Assembly: GCF_001262635.1 (NCBI RefSeq)
Contig: NZ_JXYH01000017.1
Location: forward strand, 1 to 64,000
DNA from: Aestuariivita boseongensis
GTDB taxonomy: Bacteria > Pseudomonadota > Alphaproteobacteria > Rhodobacterales > Rhodobacteraceae
Direction of reading: 5' to 3'
DNA: 64,000 nt
Of this stretch, positions 52,230 through 61,344 are shown piece by piece. The notes under the pieces were generated by a model, which was not told where the DNA came from, searched no databases, and worked only from the letters and a program-made list of their open reading frames with translations. Within the stretch, counting starts at the first letter, position 1. The number at the start of each line of letters is the position of its first letter. The translations under genes and the position numbers were made by a program.

Positions 52230-52663
52230 GTGGAGCGTCCTTCGTTGTCGGGGTCCAGTGCGTCGAGCAGTTGGAACAAGGTGTCAAATCCACCGGGGCC
52301 AAGGCGGGATTTCAAATCGGATTGCACACGGTCCCAGTCATGGTTGGCCCGATCCGTGATGGCATCGCCCTTTTCGGTGAGCGAGAGCACTCGGGTCCGT
52401 TTGTCCTGGCCGGGTTCGAACCGGGTCAGCCCGGCCTTTTCCAGCACGCGCATGTTGCGGCCCAGGGTGCTTGCGTCCAGTTCCGTGGCTTGCGCAAGTT
52501 GGTTCAGCGTTGGCCGCTCCAATCGACGGATTGTGCGGAGCAGGGACAATTGGGCAATCGTGATCCCATGCTTTTCCATGGCGTGGTCGTAAATCGCGTT
52601 TGCCTTGCGCGTGGCCCGACGCAGCCGAGTGGAGATACAGACGGATTTGAACGGTTCAGCCAT
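52226..52663 (-). CDS. MarR-family regulator, linked to MFS gene
   Basis: A 145-residue winged-helix repressor-type protein: HGITIAQLSLLRTIRRLERPTLNQLAQATELDASTLGRNMRVLEKAGLTRFEPGQDKRTRVLSLTEKG. I chose MAEPFKSVC at 52663. It is first in the operon with the MFS transporter, and a perfect palindrome stands just upstream, so autoregulation and control of the transporter by a small ligand are likely. Confidence 0.87.
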   Translation of the reverse strand: MAEPFKSVCISTRLRRATRKANAIYDHAMEKHGITIAQLSLLRTIRRLERPTLNQLAQATELDASTLGRNMRVLEKAGLTRFEPGQDKRTRVLSLTEKGDAITDRANHDWDRVQSDLKSRLGPGGFDTLFQLLDALDPDNEGRST

Positions 52664-52667
52664 ATTG

Positions 52668-52681
52668 TCGGTATATACCGA
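52668..52681. promoter_or_regulatory. palindromic operator before the MarR-MFS operon
   Basis: TCGGTATATACCGA is a perfect 14-bp palindrome, 5 bp upstream of the MarR-family ATG; it overlaps a likely -10 region and suits a dimeric MarR repressor. Confidence 0.65.
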
Positions 52682-52735
52682 TAAATGGTCTGCGGCCAAT
52701 CAGTTCTTTTGATGTGACGGATCAGCGATGCTTGA

Positions 52736-53335
52736 TCAGAAGTCCACGCCGCGCTGGGCTTTGATGCCTGCGGCGTAGGGGTGTTTGACCTCGGCCATCT
52801 CAGTCACCAGATCGGCGTAATCGCACAGCTCGGGTTTGGCGTCGCGGCCTGTAAGGATGACAGAGGTGCGGTCGGAGCGGGCCTTGAGCCCGTCGATCAC
52901 TGCGTGGATATCCAGGTAGTCATAGCGCAGGGCGATGTTGATCTCGTCCAGCACGATCAGGTCGAATTCACCGCTTTCCATCATCTCGCGGGCTTTGGCG
53001 AAGGCGGCTTCGGCCGCAGCGATGTCACGGTCTTTGTCCTGCGTGTCCCAGGTGAAGCCTTCGCCCATGGTGTGCCAAGTGACGCCGCCCAGACGGTCAA
53101 AGAACTGGCGTTCGCCGGTGATCCAGGTGCCTTTGATGAACTGGACGACGCCAACCGTTTTCTTCCAGCCCAAGGCACGGACGATCACACCGAAGGCGGA
53201 CGAGGATTTGCCCTTGCCGTTGCCGGTATGCACAAGGATCAGGCCGCGTCCGGGATCGGTGGCTTCGGCCACTTTGGCGCGCTGCTTTGCTTGCAGCTTT
53301 TTCATCTCTTCCTTGTGGGTGTCGGCGTCGGACAT
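52736..53335 (-). CDS. cobO: cob(I)yrinic acid a,c-diamide adenosyltransferase
   Basis: A 199-residue P-loop enzyme that adds the adenosyl group to the cobalt of corrinoids in vitamin B12 synthesis and salvage. The P-loop GNGKGKSSSAFG is near residues 39-50, FIKGTWITGERQFF follows, and LDEINIALRYDYLD gives the Asp-Glu block. I chose the ATG at 53335; an in-frame ATG at 53347 adds 4 residues. B12 is also needed by queG in this window. Confidence 0.94.
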   Translation of the reverse strand: MSDADTHKEEMKKLQAKQRAKVAEATDPGRGLILVHTGNGKGKSSSAFGVIVRALGWKKTVGVVQFIKGTWITGERQFFDRLGGVTWHTMGEGFTWDTQDKDRDIAAAEAAFAKAREMMESGEFDLIVLDEINIALRYDYLDIHAVIDGLKARSDRTSVILTGRDAKPELCDYADLVTEMAEVKHPYAAGIKAQRGVDF

Positions 53336-53394
53336 CGGGCTCTCCAAACTGGGGTGGGGCGGACAGTAGCCTGTCGCCCAGCGGGGTAAAGGGG

Positions 53395-54336
53395 TCAGCT
53401 GCTTTTGGTGTCGCTGACGGCGCGGGATTTTGAGCGGTCCATGCCCAGTTGCCGTTCGCGCCAGAGGACGACCGCGCCGCCCGCGATGACAAGGCTGGCC
53501 CCGGCGAGCATGATCACGGTGGGGAGTTCGCCGAACCAGACATAGCCGATGATGACCGCATAGATCATTGAGACATAGTCATAAGGCGCCAGCATGGACG
53601 CGCCGCCAAATCGGTAGGCGGAGGTGATCAGGATCTGGCCAGTGCCGCCCATCACGCCCGCGCTGATCAGAAGACCCAGTGTGGCGGGGTCGGGCATGAC
53701 CCAGCCGAAAGGGGCTGTGAGCAGGGACAGGGTTGCAGCGGTGAGGGAGAAGTAGAACACGATGGCCGCGGTGTGTTCGGTTTCGACCATGCGGCGGACG
53801 TGGATCTGCACAAGCGACCGCATCAGCGTGGCGATCAGGATGGCGATGGCGCCCAGCGTTGCGCCGTCTTGCAGCGTGCCTGTGCCGCTGAGCCGGGGCC
53901 AGAGCATGATGGTGACGCCGATCAGACCCAAGGCGACGGCGGTGACGCGGATCATCCGGATGCGTTCGCCCAGCAGGATCGCGGCGAGGATCACGGTAAA
54001 GATCGGGGCGGCGAAGCCGATGGCTGTGACTTCGGGCAGGGGCAGGAGGCCGAGGCCAGTGAAGGTGAGACCCATGGCAGAGGCGCCCAGAAGGCCGCGC
54101 AGGATGTGGAAACCCGGTTTGCGGGTGATCAAGCCCTGACGCAACTGGTTGCGGGTGATGAGCCAGATCAGGATCACCGGGATCGCGAAGGTGGAGCGGA
54201 AGAAGACCGCTTGCCCCGGCGGGATGGTGTCGGAGGTGGATTTGATCACGCCCGCCATGGCGACAAACAGAAAGATCGCGGCCAGTTTCAGGCCGATGGC
54301 CAGCCCGGGTCGGTGCGATGTTAAGTTTTTTGCCAT
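53395..54336 (-). CDS. DMT-superfamily transporter (EamA)
   Basis: A 313-residue membrane protein with about ten helices in two EamA repeats (ALKLAAIFLFVAMAGVIKSTS-like first helix; GLLISAGVMGGTGQILITSAYRFG in the second half). I chose the start at MAKNLTSHR (54336). It stands 39 bp behind bchO on the same strand, so it might be transcribed from the photosynthesis operon, but its link to pigment synthesis is unproven. Confidence 0.85.
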   Translation of the reverse strand: MAKNLTSHRPGLAIGLKLAAIFLFVAMAGVIKSTSDTIPPGQAVFFRSTFAIPVILIWLITRNQLRQGLITRKPGFHILRGLLGASAMGLTFTGLGLLPLPEVTAIGFAAPIFTVILAAILLGERIRMIRVTAVALGLIGVTIMLWPRLSGTGTLQDGATLGAIAILIATLMRSLVQIHVRRMVETEHTAAIVFYFSLTAATLSLLTAPFGWVMPDPATLGLLISAGVMGGTGQILITSAYRFGGASMLAPYDYVSMIYAVIIGYVWFGELPTVIMLAGASLVIAGGAVVLWRERQLGMDRSKSRAVSDTKSS

Positions 54337-54375
54337 GCCGCCACTCCTGCGCCTTTCCGGGCGGCTTGGCAAGGC

Positions 54376-55245
54376 TCAGGCGTGTTCGGGGGTGACGGTT
54401 GCCAGAAACTGGGTGATCAATTGGGCGATCTGGGCGGGGTCTTCTTCGTGCGCGAGGTGGCCGAGCGCCATCAGGTGGGTGACTTGGGCGTTGGGCATGC
54501 GCGCGGCGGCGGCTTCGGCGACGGAAGGGGGCACGGCCTCGTCCCGTTCGGCGGCCAGAAACAGGGTGGGTGCGGTGATCTGGGGCAGGTCACGCAGGAG
54601 ATCATCGAGCGACCATTGCGCCATCATCAGGAGGGTCGCGTCCACGTGGCCTCTATCGCCCACAAGGCGGCGATAGAGGGCGAGGCCTTCGTCCGGCAGG
54701 GTTGTGCCGGTGGTTTCGATCAGGTTGCGCACGCGGTCGGGGTTGGCGGCGCTGCGGGAGAAAAATCCGGCGACGCCGGGGGTCAGGGCCAGCAGTTTCG
54801 CCATCACTGGGAAGAGCACTCCGGCCAGGCCCTGGAAATGGCCTAGCGCGGGATTGATGCCGATGATCGCGGGGGTATGCGGCAAAAGCTGGGAGAGCCT
54901 TAGGGCCAGAGCGCCGCCGGCGGAGTGGCCGACGATGGCTGCGGGCTCCCACCCTTCCTGAGCGATCAGAGCGGCGACGTCATGGGCCATGGGGTCAAGC
55001 CCGCAGCGGTGGCGCGCGCCCAGTTGGGTGAGGCCCTGGCCGGGCATGTCGATGGCGACCACGTGGTAGTTTTGGGCCAGAAGGGGGATCACGTCGCGGT
55101 AGGAATGCACCGATCCTCCGGCCCCGTGCAGCAGGATCAGGGTTGGGCCGGAACCGTCTTGCTGCACATGCCAGCGATGGGGTTTGCAGAAAATCTGTTG
55201 GGACAGGTGGGCATTCGGCCAGTCAGCGGGTGGGGGCCAGCGCAT
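54376..55245 (-). CDS. bchO: alpha/beta hydrolase BchO, Mg-chelatase accessory
   Basis: A 289-residue alpha/beta hydrolase. The nucleophile elbow is VGHSAGGA (near residue 104), the oxyanion loop LLHGAGGSVHSYR precedes, and the late His is in LGHLAHEEDP. BchO follows bchD in photosynthesis clusters; its exact step is not settled, and it is thought to support magnesium chelation or a later hydrolysis. It lies 3 bp behind bchD. Confidence 0.93.
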   Translation of the reverse strand: MRWPPPADWPNAHLSQQIFCKPHRWHVQQDGSGPTLILLHGAGGSVHSYRDVIPLLAQNYHVVAIDMPGQGLTQLGARHRCGLDPMAHDVAALIAQEGWEPAAIVGHSAGGALALRLSQLLPHTPAIIGINPALGHFQGLAGVLFPVMAKLLALTPGVAGFFSRSAANPDRVRNLIETTGTTLPDEGLALYRRLVGDRGHVDATLLMMAQWSLDDLLRDLPQITAPTLFLAAERDEAVPPSVAEAAAARMPNAQVTHLMALGHLAHEEDPAQIAQLITQFLATVTPEHA

Positions 55246-55248
55246 GGC

Positions 55249-56910
55249 TCACGCCGCGCCCAAAGCGCCGGTGATGGCCTGGCTTACGCGCTGGGCATCG
55301 GCACGGGGCAGCGGCAGGTAGGGCGCGTCGAGCACATTGGCCAGATCGCGCAGTTGCGGCTGCGGGCGGTTGCCGGTGTCGATCATCAGGCCGGGGATGT
55401 TGTGGGCGCGTATGGTTGCCGCCAGGGTTTCGCTGTCGGCGGCGGCGCGCGGGCGGTCGGCGGTGCCGTCCAGCGCGATATTGGCGCGGCCGTCTGTCAT
55501 GACGACGACGGTGGGCGTGAGGCCTTTGGTCTTGCTGATGGCGGCAAGTTCGGCGGCTTGTTTCAGACCTGCGGCCAAGGGTGTGCCGCCACCACCGGGC
55601 AGAGCGGCGAGGCGGCGTTTGGTTTGCACAAGGCTGCGGGTGGGGGGCAGCAGGATCTCGGCGGCGGTGCCCCGGAAGGCGACGAGGGCCACGTGATCGC
55701 GGCGGGCATAGGCCTCGGCCAGGAGGATCTCCACGGCACCTTTCGCCTCGTTCAAGCGAGAGATCGCGGAGGAGCCGGACGCATCCACGGTGAAGATCAA
55801 AAGGCGGTCTGATTTTTCCTCGAACCGGCGGAGGCGGATGTCGCCGGCGCGGATCAGAAGGCCCGGCGCGTCAGGCCGCGCCTTGCGTCGGATGGGTTGC
55901 CAGGGGGCAGCGGCGCGCAAGGTCGACACAAGGTCGATGCGCGCGCGGCCATCCAGCCGTCCGGGGCGCGGCGGCAGGGGGCGGCCCCGGCGGTTGCCTT
56001 TGCGCTTTTCGCCCGCGCCAGAGCCTTTGCAGCTGCGGTTGGCGGATTTCGCCTTGAGCTGCTCCAGCAGGTTTTTGGGCAGAAGGGCCGCGACGGCCTC
56101 GATCAGCATATCACCGGAGGGGAGGTCGTTGGATTGGTCAGTGTCGGCGCTTTGGCTTTCGTCTTGGGTGGGTTCGGGTTGGTCGGGTTCAGCCTGCTCC
56201 TCCTCCTGCGGGATGAGGGTTGCGCGGTGGGGATAGACCAGCTCGGCTGCTGCTGTAATGTCGGTGTCGGTGATCTGGCTGCGCCCGTGGAGGGCCGCGT
56301 GGGCGCGGGCGCAGCGCAGGGCAAGCAACGGCGCGCGCAGGCTGTCGATGCCGAAGCGGGAGGCGAGGGTTGTCAGGGCGATAAGCGCGTCGTCGGGGAT
56401 GGTGATAGAGGCGATGTCGGCGCTGGTCGGGATTGTGATGGGTGACAGATCGTGGAGTGAGAGGTCTGTCAGGTCGATGTGAAACGCGAGCCGTTCGGTG
56501 AGGGCGGTTGGCACATGCTCGCCCTCCTCCGCCCCTTCATCCAGCAGGATCAGGCAGGAGCCCGTTTCGCCGTCCAGATGCTGAGCAAGGCGGGCGGCGA
56601 GGTTCGCCTCGGTCCGTTCGGCCATTGACAATAGGATGATCTGGCGGTCGGCCAGAAGGCCGCGGCTGCGGACCACGTTACCTGCCGAAAGGGTCGCGGC
56701 GATGTCGACGCCGCCGAACAGTTGGTCGTCGCCGATGGTCGGATGAATGCGGCGGGTGGGCAGCGGCATTTCGGAAAGGGCGGCGACTAAGGCATCGCGG
56801 GCAGGGCCGGGCCTGCCGCGGATGACCATTCCAGCGAGGCCGCCGGGATCAGACGCCAGACACGCCAGCGCGGTGGCCGCGCGCGCCCAGATATCTGCGC
56901 CGTCGCTCAC
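55249..56910 (-). CDS. bchD: magnesium chelatase subunit D
   Basis: A 553-residue AAA+ and integrin-like protein. The N-terminal AAA+ part lacks a strict Walker A (VIRGRPGPARDALV), as is usual in BchD. A proline/acidic linker (about residues 235-265, EEQAEPDQPEPTQDESQ) joins it to a C-terminal integrin I domain with the MIDAS motif FTVDASGSSA (D-x-S-x-S). With BchI and BchH it inserts Mg2+ into protoporphyrin IX at the cost of ATP. It overlaps bchI by 4 bp. Confidence 0.96.
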   Translation of the reverse strand: MSDGADIWARAATALACLASDPGGLAGMVIRGRPGPARDALVAALSEMPLPTRRIHPTIGDDQLFGGVDIAATLSAGNVVRSRGLLADRQIILLSMAERTEANLAARLAQHLDGETGSCLILLDEGAEEGEHVPTALTERLAFHIDLTDLSLHDLSPITIPTSADIASITIPDDALIALTTLASRFGIDSLRAPLLALRCARAHAALHGRSQITDTDITAAAELVYPHRATLIPQEEEQAEPDQPEPTQDESQSADTDQSNDLPSGDMLIEAVAALLPKNLLEQLKAKSANRSCKGSGAGEKRKGNRRGRPLPPRPGRLDGRARIDLVSTLRAAAPWQPIRRKARPDAPGLLIRAGDIRLRRFEEKSDRLLIFTVDASGSSAISRLNEAKGAVEILLAEAYARRDHVALVAFRGTAAEILLPPTRSLVQTKRRLAALPGGGGTPLAAGLKQAAELAAISKTKGLTPTVVVMTDGRANIALDGTADRPRAAADSETLAATIRAHNIPGLMIDTGNRPQPQLRDLANVLDAPYLPLPRADAQRVSQAITGALGAA

Positions 56911-57905
56911 CCCAGCACGCTGTCGACGATGCGGGCGACGCGGGCGCCTGATCCGGCCTCATCCAGCGGGTCGCGGCGCAGGCGGTGGGAGAGCGCCAGC
57001 GGGGCCACATCGCGCAGGTGTTTGCGCGTGACACGGCCATGGCCGCGATAGGCGGCAAGCGCACGAGCGGCACGCAGCAGGGTGAGTTCACCGCGCAGAC
57101 CATCGGAGCCCAGGGCGATGCACAGCTCGGCGCAATCGCGCAGGATCTTGTCGGAGGCTTTCACGTCGATCTTTCGCGCAGCGAGTATGCGGTCGCGGAT
57201 GCGGGTTTCCTCGCCCGCCCATTTGGTCATGAACGCCATGCGGTCGGTGTCAAAGGCGTCGCGGCGGCGGATGACCTCCACCCGGTCGGTGATGTCGGTG
57301 GGGGAGGAGACTTCGACCGAGAGGCCGAAGCGGTCGAGCAGTTGGGGACGCAGTTCGCCTTCCTCGGGGTTGCCGGAGCCGACGAGGACGAATTTGGCGG
57401 GGTGGCGGATGGAGAGGCCTTCGCGTTCGACCACGTTTTCACCCGATTGGGCGACGTCGAGGAGCAGGTCCACGATGTGATCTTCGAGCAGGTTGACCTC
57501 ATCAATATAGAGGTATCCGCGGTTGGCACGTGCCAGCAGGCCCGGCTCAAACGCCTTTTCACCGCGCGTGAGGGCGCGTTCGATATCCAGAGCGCCGACG
57601 ACGCGGTCTTCGGTGGCGCCGAGGGGCAGATCGACCACGGGGGTGGGGCGTTCGACGATGTCGGGTTTCACGATCTCGGCCCAGTCGGGGCATTGATCCA
57701 GCGCGGCGGAATTCACCGGGCAGCCTTCGACCTGTTCGATCGGCGGCAGGAGGGCCGCCAGCGCGCGCACGGCGGTGGATTTGCCGGTGCCGCGATCGCC
57801 AAAGACCAGAACGCCGCCGATGCCGGGGTCGATGGCCGTCAGGATCATCGCCTGTTTCATCGCGTTCTGGCCGACGATGGCCGAGAAGGGGAAGGGATGT
57901 GTCAT
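56907..57905 (-). CDS. bchI: magnesium chelatase ATPase subunit I
   Basis: A 332-residue AAA+ ATPase. Walker A is GDRGTGKSTAVRAL near residues 36-49, Walker B is YLYIDEVNLLEDHIVDLLLD, and NPEEGELRPQLLDRFGLSVEV is the sensor/arginine-finger part. I chose MTHPFPFSAIVGQ at 57905, whose ATG overlaps the crtA stop; the ORF runs on in frame for 131 codons but that is crtA in another frame. It assembles with BchD to power magnesium insertion. Confidence 0.97.
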   Translation of the reverse strand: MTHPFPFSAIVGQNAMKQAMILTAIDPGIGGVLVFGDRGTGKSTAVRALAALLPPIEQVEGCPVNSAALDQCPDWAEIVKPDIVERPTPVVDLPLGATEDRVVGALDIERALTRGEKAFEPGLLARANRGYLYIDEVNLLEDHIVDLLLDVAQSGENVVEREGLSIRHPAKFVLVGSGNPEEGELRPQLLDRFGLSVEVSSPTDITDRVEVIRRRDAFDTDRMAFMTKWAGEETRIRDRILAARKIDVKASDKILRDCAELCIALGSDGLRGELTLLRAARALAAYRGHGRVTRKHLRDVAPLALSHRLRRDPLDEAGSGARVARIVDSVLG

Positions 57906-58612
57906 GATGTGGCTTCCAGTTTTTTCAGGGGGCTGGCTCCGCCCCATGTGCCCATATCCCCGGTGACCGAGAAGCGGGCGTAGAGTTCTTCGCGGAACCA
58001 TTCGCCCGAGCGCACCGCGTCGATGGCGCGCTGGTGCGGGCCGTCGGGTTTGCGGGCGAAATCCGCCATGGTTTCGGCATCGGGCCAGATCGAGAAGGTG
58101 ACCTGATGAAGAAGGGGAACCTCGCCAATGCCGATCTTGAAGATCACGTTGGGGTCCGCGCCGATCACATCGCTGATATCGGGCACCTGCCCCCAGAATT
58201 TGGCGGCGACTCGGGGTTTGACCGTTGCGCGCGTCAGCGCGGCAAGCGGCCCTGTGGGCGCTTTGCCCTGCGCGGTGAAGGGCGTGACGCCCGACCATTG
58301 CCCGCGCACCGAACTGGGGGACAGAAACACGGTCCAGTCTTCGCTTGCGCGGTTGCGATAGCGGTTCCAGAGCTTGGATTGCGCCACCTGTCGGCGCGCC
58401 GTGTCTTCGTCGCGCCAGGTGGCGAGGATGGCATAAACGGCCGTGTTGGGGACGGGCGTGAACCCTTCGCCCGTGCCGGAACCGCAGAGTTTCCAGAACT
58501 CCAGCCCGTCAATCCGGGGCAAAGCGATTCGGGCGGCGCCCATCATGCCCAACGCCCAAAGCCGCGCGGAAACTGCGCGGAATCGGAAAAAGCTGAGCGA
58601 AACGGCTTGCAT
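57902..58612 (-). CDS. crtA: spheroidene monooxygenase
   Basis: A 236-residue haem-containing oxygenase that converts spheroidene to spheroidenone (2-keto group). FWKLCGSGTGEGFTPVPNTAVYAILATWRDED and FKIGIGEVPLLHQVTFSIWPD fit the family. I chose the ATG at 58612; an in-frame TTG at 58636 is less likely. It leads the crtA-bchI-bchD-bchO operon and shares a divergent promoter with crtI that holds two TGT-N12-ACA boxes. Confidence 0.94.
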   Translation of the reverse strand: MQAVSLSFFRFRAVSARLWALGMMGAARIALPRIDGLEFWKLCGSGTGEGFTPVPNTAVYAILATWRDEDTARRQVAQSKLWNRYRNRASEDWTVFLSPSSVRGQWSGVTPFTAQGKAPTGPLAALTRATVKPRVAAKFWGQVPDISDVIGADPNVIFKIGIGEVPLLHQVTFSIWPDAETMADFARKPDGPHQRAIDAVRSGEWFREELYARFSVTGDMGTWGGASPLKKLEATS

Positions 58613-58640
58613 GGCTTCAATCTTGGTGGCTTCCAAGGTG

Positions 58641-58658
58641 TGTCAATCAAAGTTTACA
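58641..58658. promoter_or_regulatory. PpsR/CrtJ box 1 (TGT-N12-ACA)
   Basis: TGT at 58641-58643 and ACA at 58656-58658 have exactly 12 bp between them, with a G and C flank that make GTGT/ACAC. It lies 29 bp before the crtA ATG. This is the palindrome bound by the redox- and light-responsive repressor PpsR in Rhodobacter. No ppsR gene is in the window. Confidence 0.75.
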
Positions 58659-58694
58659 CGTTTTCGCTTGCATGGGAAGCATGAATGACCCCAT

Positions 58695-58712
58695 TGTAAA
58701 TTAAAATGGACA
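58695..58712. promoter_or_regulatory. PpsR/CrtJ box 2 (TGT-N12-ACA)
   Basis: TGT at 58695-58697 and ACA at 58710-58712 again have 12 bp between them, 54 bp from box 1 and 18 bp before the crtI ATG. Two boxes about five helical turns apart suit cooperative looping by PpsR tetramers. Confidence 0.75.
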
Positions 58713-58730
58713 CCTGAGACGGGGCAATGC

Positions 58731-60302
58731 ATGACGCGCGTTGACAAAATTCACCCCACAACCGCTGTCAGCCCAGCCCGCCAGCCCAAGGAATCGCGCC
58801 CGCATGCGGTGGTGATTGGCGCCGGTCTTGGCGGTCTGGCCGGCGCGATGCGGCTGGGGGCGAAAGGGTACCGCGTGACAGTTCTGGACCGGCTGGACGT
58901 GCCGGGCGGACGCGGCTCGTCCATCACGCAGAATGGTCATCGCTTCGATCTGGGGCCGACCATCGTGACGGTGCCGCAGGTGTTCAAAGAGCTGTGGGCG
59001 GCCTGCGGTCGGGAGTTCGAGGCCGATGTCGATCTGCGCGCGATGGATCCGTTTTACGAGATCCGCTGGCCGGATGGGTCGCATTTCACTGCCAGCGGCG
59101 ATACCGCGCGGATGCGCGCTGAAGTGGCGCGGCTGAGCCCCGGTGATGTCGCCGGATATGACAGGTTCCTGAAAGATGCCGAGACGCGATACTGGTTCGG
59201 GTTCGAGGATCTGGGCCGCCGGTCGATGCATGAACTTTGGGAGCTGATCAAGGTTCTGCCCACCTTCGCCATGTTGCGCGCGGACCGGTCGGTCTATGCC
59301 CATGCCGCACGGCGGGTAAAGGACGAACGGCTGCGGATGGCCTTGTCATTCCACCCGCTCTTTATCGGAGGTGATCCGTTCCGGGTGACCTCGATGTATG
59401 CGCTGGTCAGCCATCTGGAGAAGGAGTTCGGCGTCCATTACGCGATGGGCGGTGTGGCCGCGATGGCGCAGGCCATGGCGGATGTGATTGCTGATCAGGG
59501 CAATCAGCTGCGCCTGAACACCGAGGTCGATGAGATCATCACGAAAGATCACCGCGCCGTGGGTGTGCGGCTGGTCGGAGGGGAAGAGATTGCCGCCGAT
59601 ATCGTGATCTCGAACGCCGATGCGGGCCATACCTATGACCGACTGCTGCGCAAACGCACGAAATGGCGCTGGACGATGGATCGGCTGAAGCGCAAGCGGT
59701 GGTCGATGGGCCTGTTCGTCTGGTATTTCGGCACGCGCGGCACGCGCCAGATGTGGGGCGATGTGGGTCATCACACCATCCTGAACGGCCCGCGATACAA
59801 GGGGCTGGTCAACGATATCTTCATCAAGGGCAAACTGGCCGATGACATGAGCCTTTACGTGCATCGCCCGTCTGTCACCGACCCGTCGGTCGCGCCCGAG
59901 GGCGACGATACCTTCTATGCGCTCAGCCCGGTGCCCCATATCGGCCATGACGATCCGGTCGATTGGGAACAGATGGGCGAGACCTATCGCCTGAAGGTGC
60001 AGGCGGTGCTGGAAGAGCAGATGATGCCCGGATTGGGTGAACACCTGTCGGCCTCTCTTGTATTCACACCCGAGACATTCCGTAACCGGTATCTGAGCCC
60101 ACATGGGGCAGGCTTTTCGATTGAACCGCGCATCCTGCAAAGCGCCTGGTTCCGGCCGCATAATGTGAGCGAGGAGTTGAAGGGTCTTTATCTGGTCGGG
60201 GCGGGCACGCACCCAGGCGCGGGTCTGCCCGGCGTCGTTTCAAGCGCCGAAGTGCTGGCGCAACTGGTGCCGGATCCTGCGATGATCAAGGTGGGCGCAT
60301 GA
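58731..60302 (+). CDS. crtI: phytoene desaturase (neurosporene-forming type)
   Basis: A 523-residue FAD enzyme that desaturates phytoene. The FAD motif VVIGAGLGGLAGAMRLGAKG stands at residues 27-46, GGRGSSITQNGHRFDLGPTIVT follows, and the C-terminal block is LYLVGAGTHPGAGLPGVVSSA. The number of desaturation steps (3 or 4) cannot be read from sequence; a spheroidene pathway with crtA, crtC and crtD suggests three. A long N-terminal extension precedes the FAD motif. It overlaps crtB by 4 bp (ATGA). Confidence 0.96.
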   Translation: MTRVDKIHPTTAVSPARQPKESRPHAVVIGAGLGGLAGAMRLGAKGYRVTVLDRLDVPGGRGSSITQNGHRFDLGPTIVTVPQVFKELWAACGREFEADVDLRAMDPFYEIRWPDGSHFTASGDTARMRAEVARLSPGDVAGYDRFLKDAETRYWFGFEDLGRRSMHELWELIKVLPTFAMLRADRSVYAHAARRVKDERLRMALSFHPLFIGGDPFRVTSMYALVSHLEKEFGVHYAMGGVAAMAQAMADVIADQGNQLRLNTEVDEIITKDHRAVGVRLVGGEEIAADIVISNADAGHTYDRLLRKRTKWRWTMDRLKRKRWSMGLFVWYFGTRGTRQMWGDVGHHTILNGPRYKGLVNDIFIKGKLADDMSLYVHRPSVTDPSVAPEGDDTFYALSPVPHIGHDDPVDWEQMGETYRLKVQAVLEEQMMPGLGEHLSASLVFTPETFRNRYLSPHGAGFSIEPRILQSAWFRPHNVSEELKGLYLVGAGTHPGAGLPGVVSSAEVLAQLVPDPAMIKVGA

Positions 60303-61339
60303 TCGATCCGCGCGATATGGCGGCCTGCCGCGAAGCGATCCGCCACGGGTCGCTGTCGTTCTATGCGGCGTCCAAGTTGTTGCCGGCCTCGGTCCGTGAT
60401 CCGGCCATGGCGCTTTATGCGTTCTGCCGGTTGGCTGACGATGCGGTCGATTTGCAGGACGCCAAGGCCGACGCAGTACTGCGCCTGCGTGACCGGTTGG
60501 ATCTGGTCTATGCCGGGCGGCCTCGGGATGCGGCGGCAGACCGGGCCTTCGCGGCTGTGGTGGAAACCTATGACATGCCGCGGGCGCTGCCCGACGCATT
60601 GCTGGAGGGGCTGGCATGGGATGCGGACTGGCGGCGGTATGAGACGCTGTCAGATCTGAACGGGTATTGCGCCCGCGTCGCCTCGGCTGTTGGTGTGATG
60701 ATGGCGGTCCTGATGCGCGTACGGGACCGCAACGCGCTGGCGCGGGCCTGCGATCTGGGCGTGGCGATGCAGCTCACCAATATCGCTCGTGACATTGCCG
60801 AGGATGCACATGAGGGGCGGCTGTATTTGCCGCTCGAGTGGTTTGCCGCCGCCGGGATGGATCCTGAAGTCTTCCTGGCCCATCCCGCCACATCGAAAGA
60901 GATCCGGACCATGGCCAAGCGCCTGGTGATGGAGGCAAACCGGTTGTACTTCCGTTCGGAACCGGGGATTGCCGCGCTGCCGCTGTCGTCGCGGCCTGGC
61001 ATTTATGCCGCCCGCTTCATCTATGCCGGGATCGGCGGACGGTTGTCCGCTATGGGTTACGACAGTTTCGCAGGGCGCGCGCATACATCGAAACTGCAGA
61101 AAATCGGCTGGCTGGGTCAGTCGCTGATGCGCACGGGGATCAGCCTGATGATGCCGCAATCGGCAGTGGTCTACGCGCCTGCCGTGCCCGAGGTTGCATT
61201 TCTGGTCGATGCCGCCGCCTCTGCCCAACCCCGCCCGCCTGCACGCAGCGAGGCGTTGCTGGATGTGCTGGCCACCCTTGAAGCGCGACGCCGCGCGGAA
61301 CGAGACAGCTTGATCGGACGCTCGGCCAGGCTAGGATAA
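60299..61339 (+). CDS. crtB: 15-cis-phytoene synthase
   Basis: A 346-residue enzyme that condenses two geranylgeranyl diphosphates. The first aspartate motif is FCRLADDAVDLQD near residues 42-54 and the second is QLTNIARDIAEDAHEGRLYLP. Both are intact. Its first bases overlap crtI. The substrate comes from GGPP made by crtE, which lies outside the window. Confidence 0.96.
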   Translation: MIDPRDMAACREAIRHGSLSFYAASKLLPASVRDPAMALYAFCRLADDAVDLQDAKADAVLRLRDRLDLVYAGRPRDAAADRAFAAVVETYDMPRALPDALLEGLAWDADWRRYETLSDLNGYCARVASAVGVMMAVLMRVRDRNALARACDLGVAMQLTNIARDIAEDAHEGRLYLPLEWFAAAGMDPEVFLAHPATSKEIRTMAKRLVMEANRLYFRSEPGIAALPLSSRPGIYAARFIYAGIGGRLSAMGYDSFAGRAHTSKLQKIGWLGQSLMRTGISLMMPQSAVVYAPAVPEVAFLVDAAASAQPRPPARSEALLDVLATLEARRRAERDSLIGRSARLG

Positions 61340-61344
61340 CGGCC

